Assembly: GCA_950068635.1 (NCBI GenBank)
Contig: CATMIM010000049.1
Location: 1 to 7,155 of the forward strand
Length of the DNA stretch: 7,155 bases
Origin: an uncultured Candidatus Poseidoniales archaeon
GTDB lineage: Archaea; Thermoplasmatota; Poseidoniia; Poseidoniales; Thalassarchaeaceae
Direction: 5' to 3'
Position 1 is the stretch's first letter. Each line of letters opens with the position of its first letter. A program made the position numbers and the translations under genes. Shown here piece by piece: positions 1 to 6,178 of the stretch. The notes below the pieces were generated by a model. It searched no databases. It was not told the origin of the DNA and was given only the letters and a program-made list of their open reading frames with translations.

Positions 1-309
1 GAACGTCAACGGCTCACTCAGGAAGAACTGCTGCACCCACAGGGAGAGGTCGCCCTCCACCGCATACACGAATGGAGTCATGTCCAGTCGTGCATTCGCC
101 ATCAGGATGCGATCCGCCGAATCGAGCAGGTCCTTCCACACGTAGATGCTGAACACCACGGCGATGTGCAACCAGTAGCGACGGAACATGTCGACGAATC
201 CGGCCAGCGTCACCCGTTTACCCGCCGGTTTGAACAGCGGCATCAGCAGGATTCCGCCGAGCAGCGCGCCGGTCACCCATGTGATGTAGACGCTAGTTAC
301 CGCCGCCAA
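1..309 (-). CDS. PAP2/AUR1-like membrane phosphatase family protein (N-terminal part, runs off window)
   Basis: The minus-strand frame is open from 309 to the window edge (103 codons); the C-terminal part lies outside. A hydrophobic helix (about residues 3-26) is followed by a basic loop (FKPAGKR), a second hydrophobic stretch (YWLHIAVVFSIYVWKDLLD) and the segment DMTPFVYAVEGDLSLW. That pattern is familiar from archaeal PAP2-superfamily proteins related to the fungal AUR1 enzymes, integral membrane lipid or polyisoprenyl phosphate phosphatases/transferases. The catalytic histidine motifs of PAP2 would lie in the missing part, so the family call is a resemblance, not proof. The TTG at 309 was chosen because GAGGAG lies 8 nt upstream and it preserves the first helix; a GTG at 276 would cut that helix. 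The gene follows the Mrp-type ATPase on the same strand with a 66 bp gap, so co-transcription is likely. Confidence 0.55.
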   Translation of the reverse strand, partial: MAAVTSVYITWVTGALLGGILLMPLFKPAGKRVTLAGFVDMFRRYWLHIAVVFSIYVWKDLLDSADRILMANARLDMTPFVYAVEGDLSLWVQQFFLSEPLTF

Positions 310-317
310 GGCACCGA

Positions 318-323
318 CTCCTC
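318..323 (-). promoter_or_regulatory. Ribosome binding site of the membrane protein gene
   Basis: GAGGAG on the minus strand ends 8 nt before the TTG at 309. It is the main reason for preferring TTG over the downstream GTG at 276. No ATG is available in this frame between the upstream stop codon (376-378) and these candidates. Confidence 0.45.
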
Positions 324-375
324 TGCGAACCTCTCCGCGCCTCTGCTTTTCCCCATTCCGGCAACGGGGAGAAGT

Positions 376-1404
376 TCAGATGATCTTCAGGGAGGAGCCA
401 GTGGATTTGTCCAATCCCTCGAGCAGCTTGTTGACTATGCCGTTGAACGCCAGCGCCGCCTCCCCTTCCGGGTCGGCGATGATGCGGTGCACTCCGTCAT
501 CGCCGCCGCGCACGATCCCGGGGTCGAACGGCAGCCTTCCGAGGAAGGGCACGCCCAGATCCTTGGCCGACTCCTCGCCCCCGCCCCGCTTGAACAGGTC
601 GAGTGTGACACTCCACGCCCCTTCGTCGTCGGACTCGACATCGATGGGCACTCCATTCGGTCCCATCACACTCAGCTTCGAATTCGGCTCGGCGGTCCCA
701 GTGAGGGTGTAGCCGCTCATGTTCTCGATGATCCCGAGCACGGGCACCTTGACCGTCTCAGCGAAGTTGATCGACTTGCGGCTGTCCAACAAGGCGACCT
801 CCTGAGGAGTTGTCACCACGACGACGCCGTCGATGTTCGGCAGGGACTGGGCCACGGTGAGCGGCTCGTCACTGGAACCGGGCGGGAAGTCGATGATCAT
901 GGCGTCGAGTTCGCCCCAGGCGACATCCCCGATGAACTGCTGGATGGCACCGAGCTTGATCGGCCCGCGCCAGATGATCGCCGCATCGGGGTCCTCGAGC
1001 AGGAATGCCATCGAGATCACCTTCAGGCCATGCGGGCCGATGGCAGGGTGGATCTGACTGTCCTCGACCTGGAGGTCATGACCGGTCATGCCGAGCATCT
1101 TGGGAACGTTGGGCCCGGTGATGTCGATGTCCATCAGACCGACCTTGAGGCCGCGGCGCGCCAGTGAGAGAGCCAGCCCGGTGGCGACGGTCGTCTTGCC
1201 GACGCCGCCCTTGCCTGAGAGGACCATCAGCTTGCGCTTGACCTGCTCGCCGATCTTGGTGATGCGCAGTTTTCGCTGCATCTGGGCATACGCCTGCTCC
1301 ATCTTCGCCTGCTGTTCCCCGCTCGCCTTCTCCTCCTCAGGGGGTGGTCCTGCTCCACCTCCGCCTTCGTGATGCGAGATGGGTGAATCAGCCAAGTCCC
1401 TCAC
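376..1404 (-). CDS. Mrp/Nbp35-family P-loop ATPase lacking all cysteines
   Basis: A 342-residue MinD/Mrp-type ATPase. Seen directly: a charged, Gly/Pro-rich N-terminal extension (1-58), the deviant Walker A motif SGKGGVGKTT (63-72) with signature Lys65 and Lys70, the DIDITGPNVPKMLG segment (92-105), the switch region FPPGSSDEPLTVAQ (173-186), and the family motifs ENMSGY (227-232), GGGE (274-277) and GVPFLGRLPFDP (284-295). Known of the family: Mrp/ApbC/Nbp35 proteins are cytosolic dimers that assemble and transfer Fe-S clusters through a CPxC motif just after ENMSGY. Here that motif is absent, replaced by residues 233-271, and no cysteine occurs anywhere in the protein. An ATPase or regulatory role is therefore safer than an Fe-S carrier role. 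There is no N-terminal MIP18/DUF59 domain and no Nbp35 N-terminal cysteine cluster. The GTG start at 1404 is the first possible one: an in-frame TGA lies 9 nt upstream, and the next ATG is residue 35. The membrane protein gene follows downstream. Confidence 0.93.
   Translation of the reverse strand: MRDLADSPISHHEGGGGAGPPPEEEKASGEQQAKMEQAYAQMQRKLRITKIGEQVKRKLMVLSGKGGVGKTTVATGLALSLARRGLKVGLMDIDITGPNVPKMLGMTGHDLQVEDSQIHPAIGPHGLKVISMAFLLEDPDAAIIWRGPIKLGAIQQFIGDVAWGELDAMIIDFPPGSSDEPLTVAQSLPNIDGVVVVTTPQEVALLDSRKSINFAETVKVPVLGIIENMSGYTLTGTAEPNSKLSVMGPNGVPIDVESDDEGAWSVTLDLFKRGGGEESAKDLGVPFLGRLPFDPGIVRGGDDGVHRIIADPEGEAALAFNGIVNKLLEGLDKSTGSSLKII
592..708 (-). other. Ig-like (Big-type) segment replacing the CPxC region of the Mrp-family ATPase
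   Basis: These are residues 233-271 of the ATPase, between ENMSGY and KRGGGE. In ordinary family members about a dozen residues containing CPxC occupy this position. Here the segment contains GTAEPNSKLSV, then PNGVPIDV, then DDEGAWSVTLDL. The order GTAEP-G/N-S-x-x-x-V, a turn, then D-x-x-G-x-W-S-V-T-L is typical of the first half of bacterial and archaeal Ig-like repeats found in surface proteins. The length is a multiple of three and the reading frame is intact on both sides, so a sequencing frameshift is not needed to explain it. The Ig-like reading is pattern recognition, and the segment is shorter than a full domain of about 70-80 residues. Confidence 0.6.
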
Positions 1405-1518
1405 TCCGGCTCAGGCCACCTGCGAGCCTCATTTCAACCATTGGTTGTTCCCTGCGGACACCGAATCCTGAATCTGTGGACCCATTGTTGATGTAGGGTG
1501 ACCGGACAGGCACTGTCG

Positions 1519-1884
1519 ATGAAGGTCCTGTTCGTGTGCGTGGGCAATTCCTGCCGGAGCCAGATGGCCGAAGGCTGGGCGAAGCACCTCGGGATAGAGG
1601 CTTCCTCAGCGGGCTGCCACCCCTCTGCATTCGGCGTGGCCCGGAATTCAGTCGAGGCGATGGCCGACGTCGACATCGACATCTCAGGTCAGCGCCCGAA
1701 ACCTGTCTCCCTGTTCTTCGAGCAGGAGTTCGACCACATATTCTCGATGGGGGACGATGTGCAGTGTCCTAGAGAGATCAAAGTCGATGGCGACTGGGAC
1801 CTTCCCGATCCCATCGGGTTGGACATCGACAAGTATCGCGAGATCCGCGATCAAATCGAACAGAAGGTGCGCGCACTGCTGTAG
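1519..1884 (+). CDS. Low-molecular-weight phosphotyrosine phosphatase / ArsC-like protein
   Basis: A 121-residue cytosolic protein starting MKVLFVCVGNSCRSQMAEG. This is the N-terminal phosphate-binding loop CX5R (Cys7 nucleophile, Arg13) of the LMW-PTPase/thioredoxin-coupled arsenate reductase superfamily. The catalytic acid DP pair is seen at Asp97-Pro98 in WDLPDPIG. The order C7-C12-R13-S14, the SAGCHPS segment near residue 30 and the WDLPDP motif look more like arsenate reductase-type members than true tyrosine phosphatases. Such reductases usually have a resolving pair, one Cys near MGC/MCS and a second in CP. Only the second is present here (Cys83-Pro84), and the first position reads MGDD. 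Arsenate reductase activity by the classical three-cysteine relay is therefore uncertain. The ATG at 1519 places the P-loop at the usual distance; a GTG at 1498 would add seven residues before the first strand. The gene is divergent from the ATPase and convergent with Alba. Confidence 0.85.
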   Translation: MKVLFVCVGNSCRSQMAEGWAKHLGIEASSAGCHPSAFGVARNSVEAMADVDIDISGQRPKPVSLFFEQEFDHIFSMGDDVQCPREIKVDGDWDLPDPIGLDIDKYREIRDQIEQKVRALL

Positions 1885-1888
1885 TGAC

Positions 1889-2209
1889 TCACTCTTCATC
1901 GCGGGCGGCCATCTCCCCGATGCCCTCGATGCTGATGCGCACGACGCTGACCATGCTCGTCCGGTCCTCACGCTGGACCTCCTCGCTGCCGATCTCGACT
2001 CCGAGCACGTTCACTTCGGGAGGCAGCATGCTCGCCAGGTGCCCGTTGCGCCGACGGCAGATTTCGGCGGTGTCGATGGCGCGCTGCATGGCGTTCCCGC
2101 GAGCGACTATCTCGATGTTGCGCTCTCCGCCCTGCATGGCGTTCAGCACGGCGGCGACGTAGACGTGGACGGGCTTGCGCCCGACGTAGATGATCCTGAT
2201 GTCAGCCAC
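1889..2209 (-). CDS. albA: DNA/RNA-binding protein Alba
   Basis: A 106-residue archaeal chromatin protein that binds DNA and RNA as a dimer and coats the chromosome. The family pattern is clear: IRIIYVGRKPVHVYVAAVLNAM at the N terminus, the central IEIVARGNAMQRAIDTAEICRRR helix segment, then VGVEIGSEEVQ-type strand and the C-terminal VSVVRISIEGIG strand. Length is close to the usual 90-100 residues, with about five extra residues in the loop after the RRR (NGHLASMLPPEV). The residue aligning with the acetylatable Lys16 of Sulfolobus Alba is Arg11, followed by Lys12. The GTG at 2209 was chosen because AGGTGA lies 4 nt upstream; a TTG at 2248 would add 13 residues not expected for the family. 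Its stop is 4 bp from the stop of the convergent phosphatase gene. Confidence 0.92.
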   Translation of the reverse strand: MADIRIIYVGRKPVHVYVAAVLNAMQGGERNIEIVARGNAMQRAIDTAEICRRRNGHLASMLPPEVNVLGVEIGSEEVQREDRTSMVSVVRISIEGIGEMAARDEE

Positions 2210-2213
2210 GGCC

Positions 2214-2219
2214 TCACCT
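2214..2219 (-). promoter_or_regulatory. Ribosome binding site of Alba
   Basis: AGGTGA on the minus strand sits 4 nt before the GTG at 2209. It matches the 3' part of the consensus GGAGGTGA at the right register and decides the start in favour of GTG over the TTG at 2248. Confidence 0.5.
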
Positions 2220-2300
2220 GTCCCGCGGAGGGGGGCACCCGACTTCAACTGATGTGTCGAAGGCCGGATTGAGGACGCACGCAGGGCATCCCGACAACCG

Positions 2301-2306
2301 TTTAAG
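2301..2306 (+). promoter_or_regulatory. TATA element (box A) of the tRNA-Gly gene, possibly shared with Alba
   Basis: TTTAAG lies about 30 nt upstream of the first tRNA base (2333), the usual distance of an archaeal TATA box from a tRNA start. It is embedded in CCGTTTAAGCGG (2298-2309), which is palindromic at 10 of 12 positions. Read on the minus strand it gives CTTAAA, about 90 nt upstream of the Alba start. One element could therefore serve both directions. The tRNA assignment is the stronger one. Confidence 0.55.
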
Positions 2307-2332
2307 CGGACTCCAAGTGGCGGCCGAATGCT

Positions 2333-2404
2333 GCGAGCGTAGTGTAGTGGTTATCACCGAGCGTTGCCAACGCTTGAACCCGAGTTCAACTCTCGGCGCT
2401 CGCA
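2333..2404 (+). tRNA. tRNA-Gly (anticodon GCC)
   Basis: A complete 72-nt cloverleaf can be drawn. The acceptor stem GCGAGCG (2333-2339) pairs perfectly with CGCTCGC (2397-2403), with discriminator A at 2404. The D stem is GTG/CAC (2342-2344 with 2355-2357) with GG in the loop. The anticodon stem GAGCG/CGCTT (2359-2363 with 2371-2375, one G-T pair) encloses the loop TTGCCAA with anticodon GCC at 2366-2368. The variable loop has four bases, and the T stem CCGAG/CTCGG encloses TTCAACT. There is no intron. CCA is not encoded, as is common in archaea. The gene is read on the plus strand, divergent from Alba and convergent with the surface protein gene. A run of four T at 2429-2432 is a possible weak terminator. 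Confidence 0.97.
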
Positions 2405-2457
2405 CTCCAAACGTGATACAACGCCCTGTTTTCATCCGCATCGGAGTCCGAGGAGAC

Positions 2458-5400
2458 TCATTCTCCGCCCCAGCGGTCTTCCATGTCGTCTGTTCTGCGC
2501 AGGGCGATTCCGAGCCCGACGGCACCGCCCAGAAGCAACAGGCCGACGAGCACCAGGATGACCAGCGTGCTGGAGGAGAAATCAAGGAACTCCTTTCCGG
2601 GATCGGTCAGGACGCTCGTCTCTGGCTCGGTGAGCATCACCTCGACGCGCACGACCGGGTTGGTGGCCGCCACGTAGAGGTCGACGCCGCGGAACTGCAA
2701 CTCGACCGGACTGCCGGTAGGCAGACCCTCGCGCACCTGCACCTCGATGGAATAGACTCCGTCGCCGGCGACAGCATCAGCCCCTTGACCGTCGTCAGTC
2801 ATCAACTGCCACTGCAGGTCCTGGCCGATGGGGGCGAGTTCCATCAGCCGCGCCTGGACAGCGGAAACTCCGTCCGGGTCTTGCACCGCGACCGTCATCA
2901 CATAGGCTGAGGAACCCGAGCCGGTGTCCGGGACCACGATCTCGGTGACAGCTTCGCCATCCTTGTAGAGAGTGAAGTCGCTGATCGCCGGCCCTTCGTT
3001 GAGGATGTGCAGCCAAGGCACGGGGGTTGTCACGACTTCGGAGGAATCGGGGTCCGGAATGCCCGAACTGGCCACCCATTGACCATCGATGTGGACCACC
3101 TGACGCGCCGCCCATGCGCCCGCGCCGTCCTCGAGGTAGACCGTCAGCCGCAGGTCGCCCGGCACCAGCGATGCGGGAATCTGCACCGTTCCTGACCATG
3201 AGTTTCCCCCATCGTCTGAAAGGTCAACGAGAGAGCCGCCCTCAGAGCGGAAGTCGACCGCCGCCCGCGCCACACCCAAGGCATCCCAAGCCTGGATGCT
3301 GACGGTGAGGTTCTCACCGCGGTGGACCGAATCGGTGGACATCTGGAAGTCTGTCATTCGTGGTGCGCGGTGCGTCACCAGCAGCGTGGCTGCGGAATCG
3401 CTGGTCGAGGTGAACGAGTCGGTGACCGTCACCGGTGTGGACAGGTTGCCCGTATCGGTTCCGGTGTAGACGAACGAGCCGGTGTAGATGTCGTCGTGGA
3501 CGATTGAATCTCCGTCGAGCCCGATGTCATTCAGGTCGAGCGTGCCCAGCCCCATCGACGACAGGTCGACGCTGACCGTGCGCACGTTCCAATCAGGGTC
3601 GGAGATGACCGCCTCGACGTGCACGAGTCGGCCGCCCTCGTTGACCACGCTCCCCTCCTGCAGGCGGAAGTCGCTGATCTGCGGAGGTGTGTTCTCCGAT
3701 TCGCTGATGATCGCCGGTGAGATGACTCGCTCGAGCGACTGCACCTCGGTGAAGTTGAGAATTTCGTCATCCCCGATGTCGAAACCGACTTCGCGCTGCA
3801 CCTCGGCGATGAGCCCAGCGAGGATGCCGTTGTTGACCACGGAACCCGAGGCGGTGCCCACACCACTGTATGTGCCGTTCCAGGTGGTGACCTGCATCAC
3901 ATGCCCGTCACGCGTGAACGTGTCGTATCCGTCGGCGACTAGATCGAGCCACATCAGGTCGCTCGCATACAGGGAGAGCGAATCGCCCAGCAACAGTTCG
4001 GTGGGCGCGAACCCGGTTTCGCGGCTGATGTTCACATCCCCGAGCATGCTCTCGTCAAGGGTGTCATTCTGGGGAGTCGGAGGGATGGGGGAGTCCGGTG
4101 GCCATTCCTCACCCTGGCTGGGGTCGTCGGACTGCTCGTCCCATTTGAAGCGGATGGTGCGATTGGTGTAATTGTCGTAGATCACTTCGTAGTCGTGCGT
4201 CTCGTTGTAGTAGGCGCCCACGCCGAGGTCACCCAGCACACCTCCTCCAGTGATGTTGTACCACACCTCCTGATGAATCAGGTTGATCGGCCACAACACC
4301 CCGGTGTCGTTCGCCGTCTCACCTGTGCTCTGGATACCGCGCAAGATACCGAAACTCCCACTGGTGGCTCCCGTGATGTCGCCATCCAGATGGATGCTGT
4401 CAGCGGTCTTGTTGCCGTTCTGGCTCTCGAAGTAGAACTCGATTATGTCCCCTGAGATCACGATTGACCCGTTCTCGTCATTGGTGTCGCTGAACAGGAA
4501 CGAACCATCGCCGCGGAAGCGACTGAACTGGCTCACCATGGTCCCGTTCTCTTCGCGTTCCCTGCTGATCAGTTCGCTGAGGTCGAAATCCAGGTATCCC
4601 TCATCTGTCTGGATGTGCATCTGGGCAGTCGCTTCAAACTCGATGTTATTCAGCACGCGCACGTCGCCGACATCCTCGATCTCCACCAGCAGAAGGGAAA
4701 GAGAGCCGTTGATCCACGTCTCCTCGTCACCATCCTGCATAGAGATGTTCAGCATCCCGTTCGCCTCGAGGCGCATCGCCTCTGAGACTATGCCGTCCGC
4801 GAGCGAGCGAGTGATGTACGAGTTAACGACGTTGGCGGTTATCACCGTATTATCTCCTTCGTCATCCGTGTTCACGACGAGGTTTCCGGTCCCGACCATC
4901 TCGAACATCTGGCTCTCGAGCACGGCGCCGACCATCGTCTCGTTGAGCCATATGCGAGTCAACTGCAGCGTGATGACCATGTTCGTGTCGCCGGCGATCT
5001 CGTTGATGACCAGCGTGCCAGTCCCGAGTTCGTTGTGTTCGAGCACCCCGGCTGTGCGCTTCTGCCAACCTTGGCCGGCGAAGTCGAGTTCGTAACTCTC
5101 CGAATCGCTTCCGTTGGAGATCGTGTGCTCCAACTCCCACTGCGTGGCGACCGTGATCTCGTGGTCGGCCAACGGCTGGTTCCACAGAGTGGCAACGACG
5201 GTGCGCGTCGCGGATGGAGCCGAACTCTGATTCATCCATACCTCGACGTCGATGGAATCGGCGAATGAGATGTTGGTTGGGACGAGCACACGGTAGTGAG
5301 TGGCGTCGATCGGGTCGAGGGAGTGATTCTCATCACCCCAGAGGTAGGTCCAGGAGCCCAGAGCCGTTCCGTTCGCGTCAGAGTGGGTGACGTTCACCAA

Positions 5401-5631
5401 CCAATCGCTCGGGTCCGGGGCTGAACTGAATTCGACGACGTAGGCATGCTCAGCATGGTCATCACCGTCAGCGTCAACCCAATCCACGTGGATGGAGATG
5501 TCAGGGGGTGTTTGTCCCTGTGCAATCACAATAGGGCCAGCGCTGAGGCCGAGCATCAGCAGAAGAACGAGCGTAGGCAGAAGTCGAGAGGATTCTCTCA
5601 CCATGGAGGTTGATACGTTCGGTTCCCTCAT
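2458..5631 (-). CDS. Large secreted, C-terminally anchored, N-glycosylated surface protein with Ig-like repeats
   Basis: A 1057-residue acidic protein of unknown specific function. The N terminus has basic residues followed by a hydrophobic core (LLPTLVLLLMLGLSAGPIVIAQ, about residues 17-38), a Sec signal peptide with no lipobox. The C terminus has a membrane helix (about 1020-1044), then RR and a short acidic cytoplasmic tail, so nearly the whole protein faces outside. Residues 45-500 look beta-rich and carry most of about 24 NxS/T sequons. A Pro-rich linker follows (about 510-521), then an EF-hand-like loop (618-629). Three Ig-like repeats begin near 648, 756 and 879, each opening with a P-x-x-(S/T)DF motif and containing phrases such as SDPDW, VQDPDGV and AGDGVYS. 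No cysteine is present. The ATG at 5631 follows GAGG by 4 nt; an adjacent TTG (5634) and an ATG at 5604 are alternatives, the last still keeping the signal peptide. The small gene just upstream is probably co-transcribed. An adhesin or cell-envelope role is inferred. Confidence 0.88.
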   Translation of the reverse strand: MREPNVSTSMVRESSRLLPTLVLLLMLGLSAGPIVIAQGQTPPDISIHVDWVDADGDDHAEHAYVVEFSSAPDPSDWLVNVTHSDANGTALGSWTYLWGDENHSLDPIDATHYRVLVPTNISFADSIDVEVWMNQSSAPSATRTVVATLWNQPLADHEITVATQWELEHTISNGSDSESYELDFAGQGWQKRTAGVLEHNELGTGTLVINEIAGDTNMVITLQLTRIWLNETMVGAVLESQMFEMVGTGNLVVNTDDEGDNTVITANVVNSYITRSLADGIVSEAMRLEANGMLNISMQDGDEETWINGSLSLLLVEIEDVGDVRVLNNIEFEATAQMHIQTDEGYLDFDLSELISREREENGTMVSQFSRFRGDGSFLFSDTNDENGSIVISGDIIEFYFESQNGNKTADSIHLDGDITGATSGSFGILRGIQSTGETANDTGVLWPINLIHQEVWYNITGGGVLGDLGVGAYYNETHDYEVIYDNYTNRTIRFKWDEQSDDPSQGEEWPPDSPIPPTPQNDTLDESMLGDVNISRETGFAPTELLLGDSLSLYASDLMWLDLVADGYDTFTRDGHVMQVTTWNGTYSGVGTASGSVVNNGILAGLIAEVQREVGFDIGDDEILNFTEVQSLERVISPAIISESENTPPQISDFRLQEGSVVNEGGRLVHVEAVISDPDWNVRTVSVDLSSMGLGTLDLNDIGLDGDSIVHDDIYTGSFVYTGTDTGNLSTPVTVTDSFTSTSDSAATLLVTHRAPRMTDFQMSTDSVHRGENLTVSIQAWDALGVARAAVDFRSEGGSLVDLSDDGGNSWSGTVQIPASLVPGDLRLTVYLEDGAGAWAARQVVHIDGQWVASSGIPDPDSSEVVTTPVPWLHILNEGPAISDFTLYKDGEAVTEIVVPDTGSGSSAYVMTVAVQDPDGVSAVQARLMELAPIGQDLQWQLMTDDGQGADAVAGDGVYSIEVQVREGLPTGSPVELQFRGVDLYVAATNPVVRVEVMLTEPETSVLTDPGKEFLDFSSSTLVILVLVGLLLLGGAVGLGIALRRTDDMEDRWGGE

Positions 5632-5697
5632 CAATCCTCTGTCCCCGCGCCAGCAGTTGCATCACTGCGGGTGAACGTGGTTTCACCTTGCACCGCA

Positions 5698-6099
5698 TCA
5701 GAACAGTGGCTCTTCGAAGTCGTCCTCGTTGCGGTTCCAGACGTCGGAAGGGATGTCCTCGTAGACATCGGCGAACGGATCCACCTCTTTCTCATCCCCA
5801 CCCTCGAGATACTTACGCGCCTTGTGCGCCAGCTCCGCCTTGAACTTCCAGTAGTGGATACGCCATTCGCGGCCGTCCCAGAGGGTCGTCTCCTCCGATT
5901 CGGTTGTGAGCAGGTCGTAATCCTGGAACATGTAGAACAGGTTGCGGTCGGTCGGCTCGAGCGCATTGTCGATGATGCGGTCGTAGTAGCCGAAGAAACC
6001 GAGCGCGTGCTCAGCCATTCCCTCAGCCACGATCGGTTCCATCTCCTTGTCGATGTGGCGACGAATCGCCTCTGTAAGTTCTGCCAATGACATTCCCAT
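5698..6099 (-). CDS. Conserved archaeal small acidic protein of unknown function
   Basis: A 133-residue soluble protein without signal peptide, membrane segment or cysteine. It starts MGMSLAELTEAIRRHIDKEM, a probable amphipathic helix. A hydrophobic/aromatic part follows (HALGFFGYYDRIIDNALEP, about 31-49; LFYMFQDYDLLTT, about 54-66), then a WDGREWRIHYWKFK strand-like block (74-87), a Lys-rich helix and a strongly acidic tail ending DDFEEPLF. The central REWRIHYW block and the general layout recall short uncharacterised proteins of Thermoplasmata-type archaea, perhaps DUF6015, but that name is from memory and unverified. The layout of helices followed by a possible beta wing could suit a small winged-helix-like or adaptor protein, but no function is assigned. 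The ATG at 6099 has GGAG 9 nt upstream. The gene is 66 bp ahead of the surface protein on the same strand with no TATA-like stretch between them, so an operon is likely. It is divergent from the agmatinase. Confidence 0.82.
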   Translation of the reverse strand: MGMSLAELTEAIRRHIDKEMEPIVAEGMAEHALGFFGYYDRIIDNALEPTDRNLFYMFQDYDLLTTESEETTLWDGREWRIHYWKFKAELAHKARKYLEGGDEKEVDPFADVYEDIPSDVWNRNEDDFEEPLF

Positions 6100-6178
6100 G
6101 TGTGTTCACTCCGTCGGTTCCGGTAGATGTCGCAGCGATGTCCCCCACACCGCTTGCACCATTTATTCTGTTGCCCGC

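Noticed and set aside
354..356. An ATG upstream of the membrane protein that might be its true start through a frameshift.
   Set aside because: It is out of frame and reaches a stop after 19 codons. The in-frame TTG at 309 has a good ribosome binding site, so no frameshift is required.
592..708. The possibility that the odd ATPase segment is a sequencing frameshift hiding a normal CPxC.
   Set aside because: Motifs on both sides are in the same frame, the segment is a multiple of three, and no other frame in it shows a CPxC in the proper context.
166..1167. A 333-codon open frame on the plus strand across the ATPase gene.
   Set aside because: It lies almost wholly antisense to the clearly recognisable Mrp-family gene, and its translation is low-complexity Asp/His/Arg-rich with no family motifs. 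In G+C-rich DNA the antisense frame often stays open.
1405..1518. Promoter elements in the divergent spacer between the ATPase and the ArsC-like gene.
   Set aside because: No convincing TATA box is visible on either strand; the AT content is only mildly raised, so none is called.
2438..2456. An inverted repeat TCGGAGTCCGA between the tRNA and the surface protein gene as a terminator hairpin.
   Set aside because: The arms are separated by one base, so only a three-pair stem with a five-base loop could form, and no T run follows on either strand.
3488..4171. A 227-codon plus-strand open frame inside the surface protein gene.
   Set aside because: It is Ser/Arg/Pro-rich in translation, typical of an antisense shadow, and the minus-strand frame has a signal peptide, domains and anchor.
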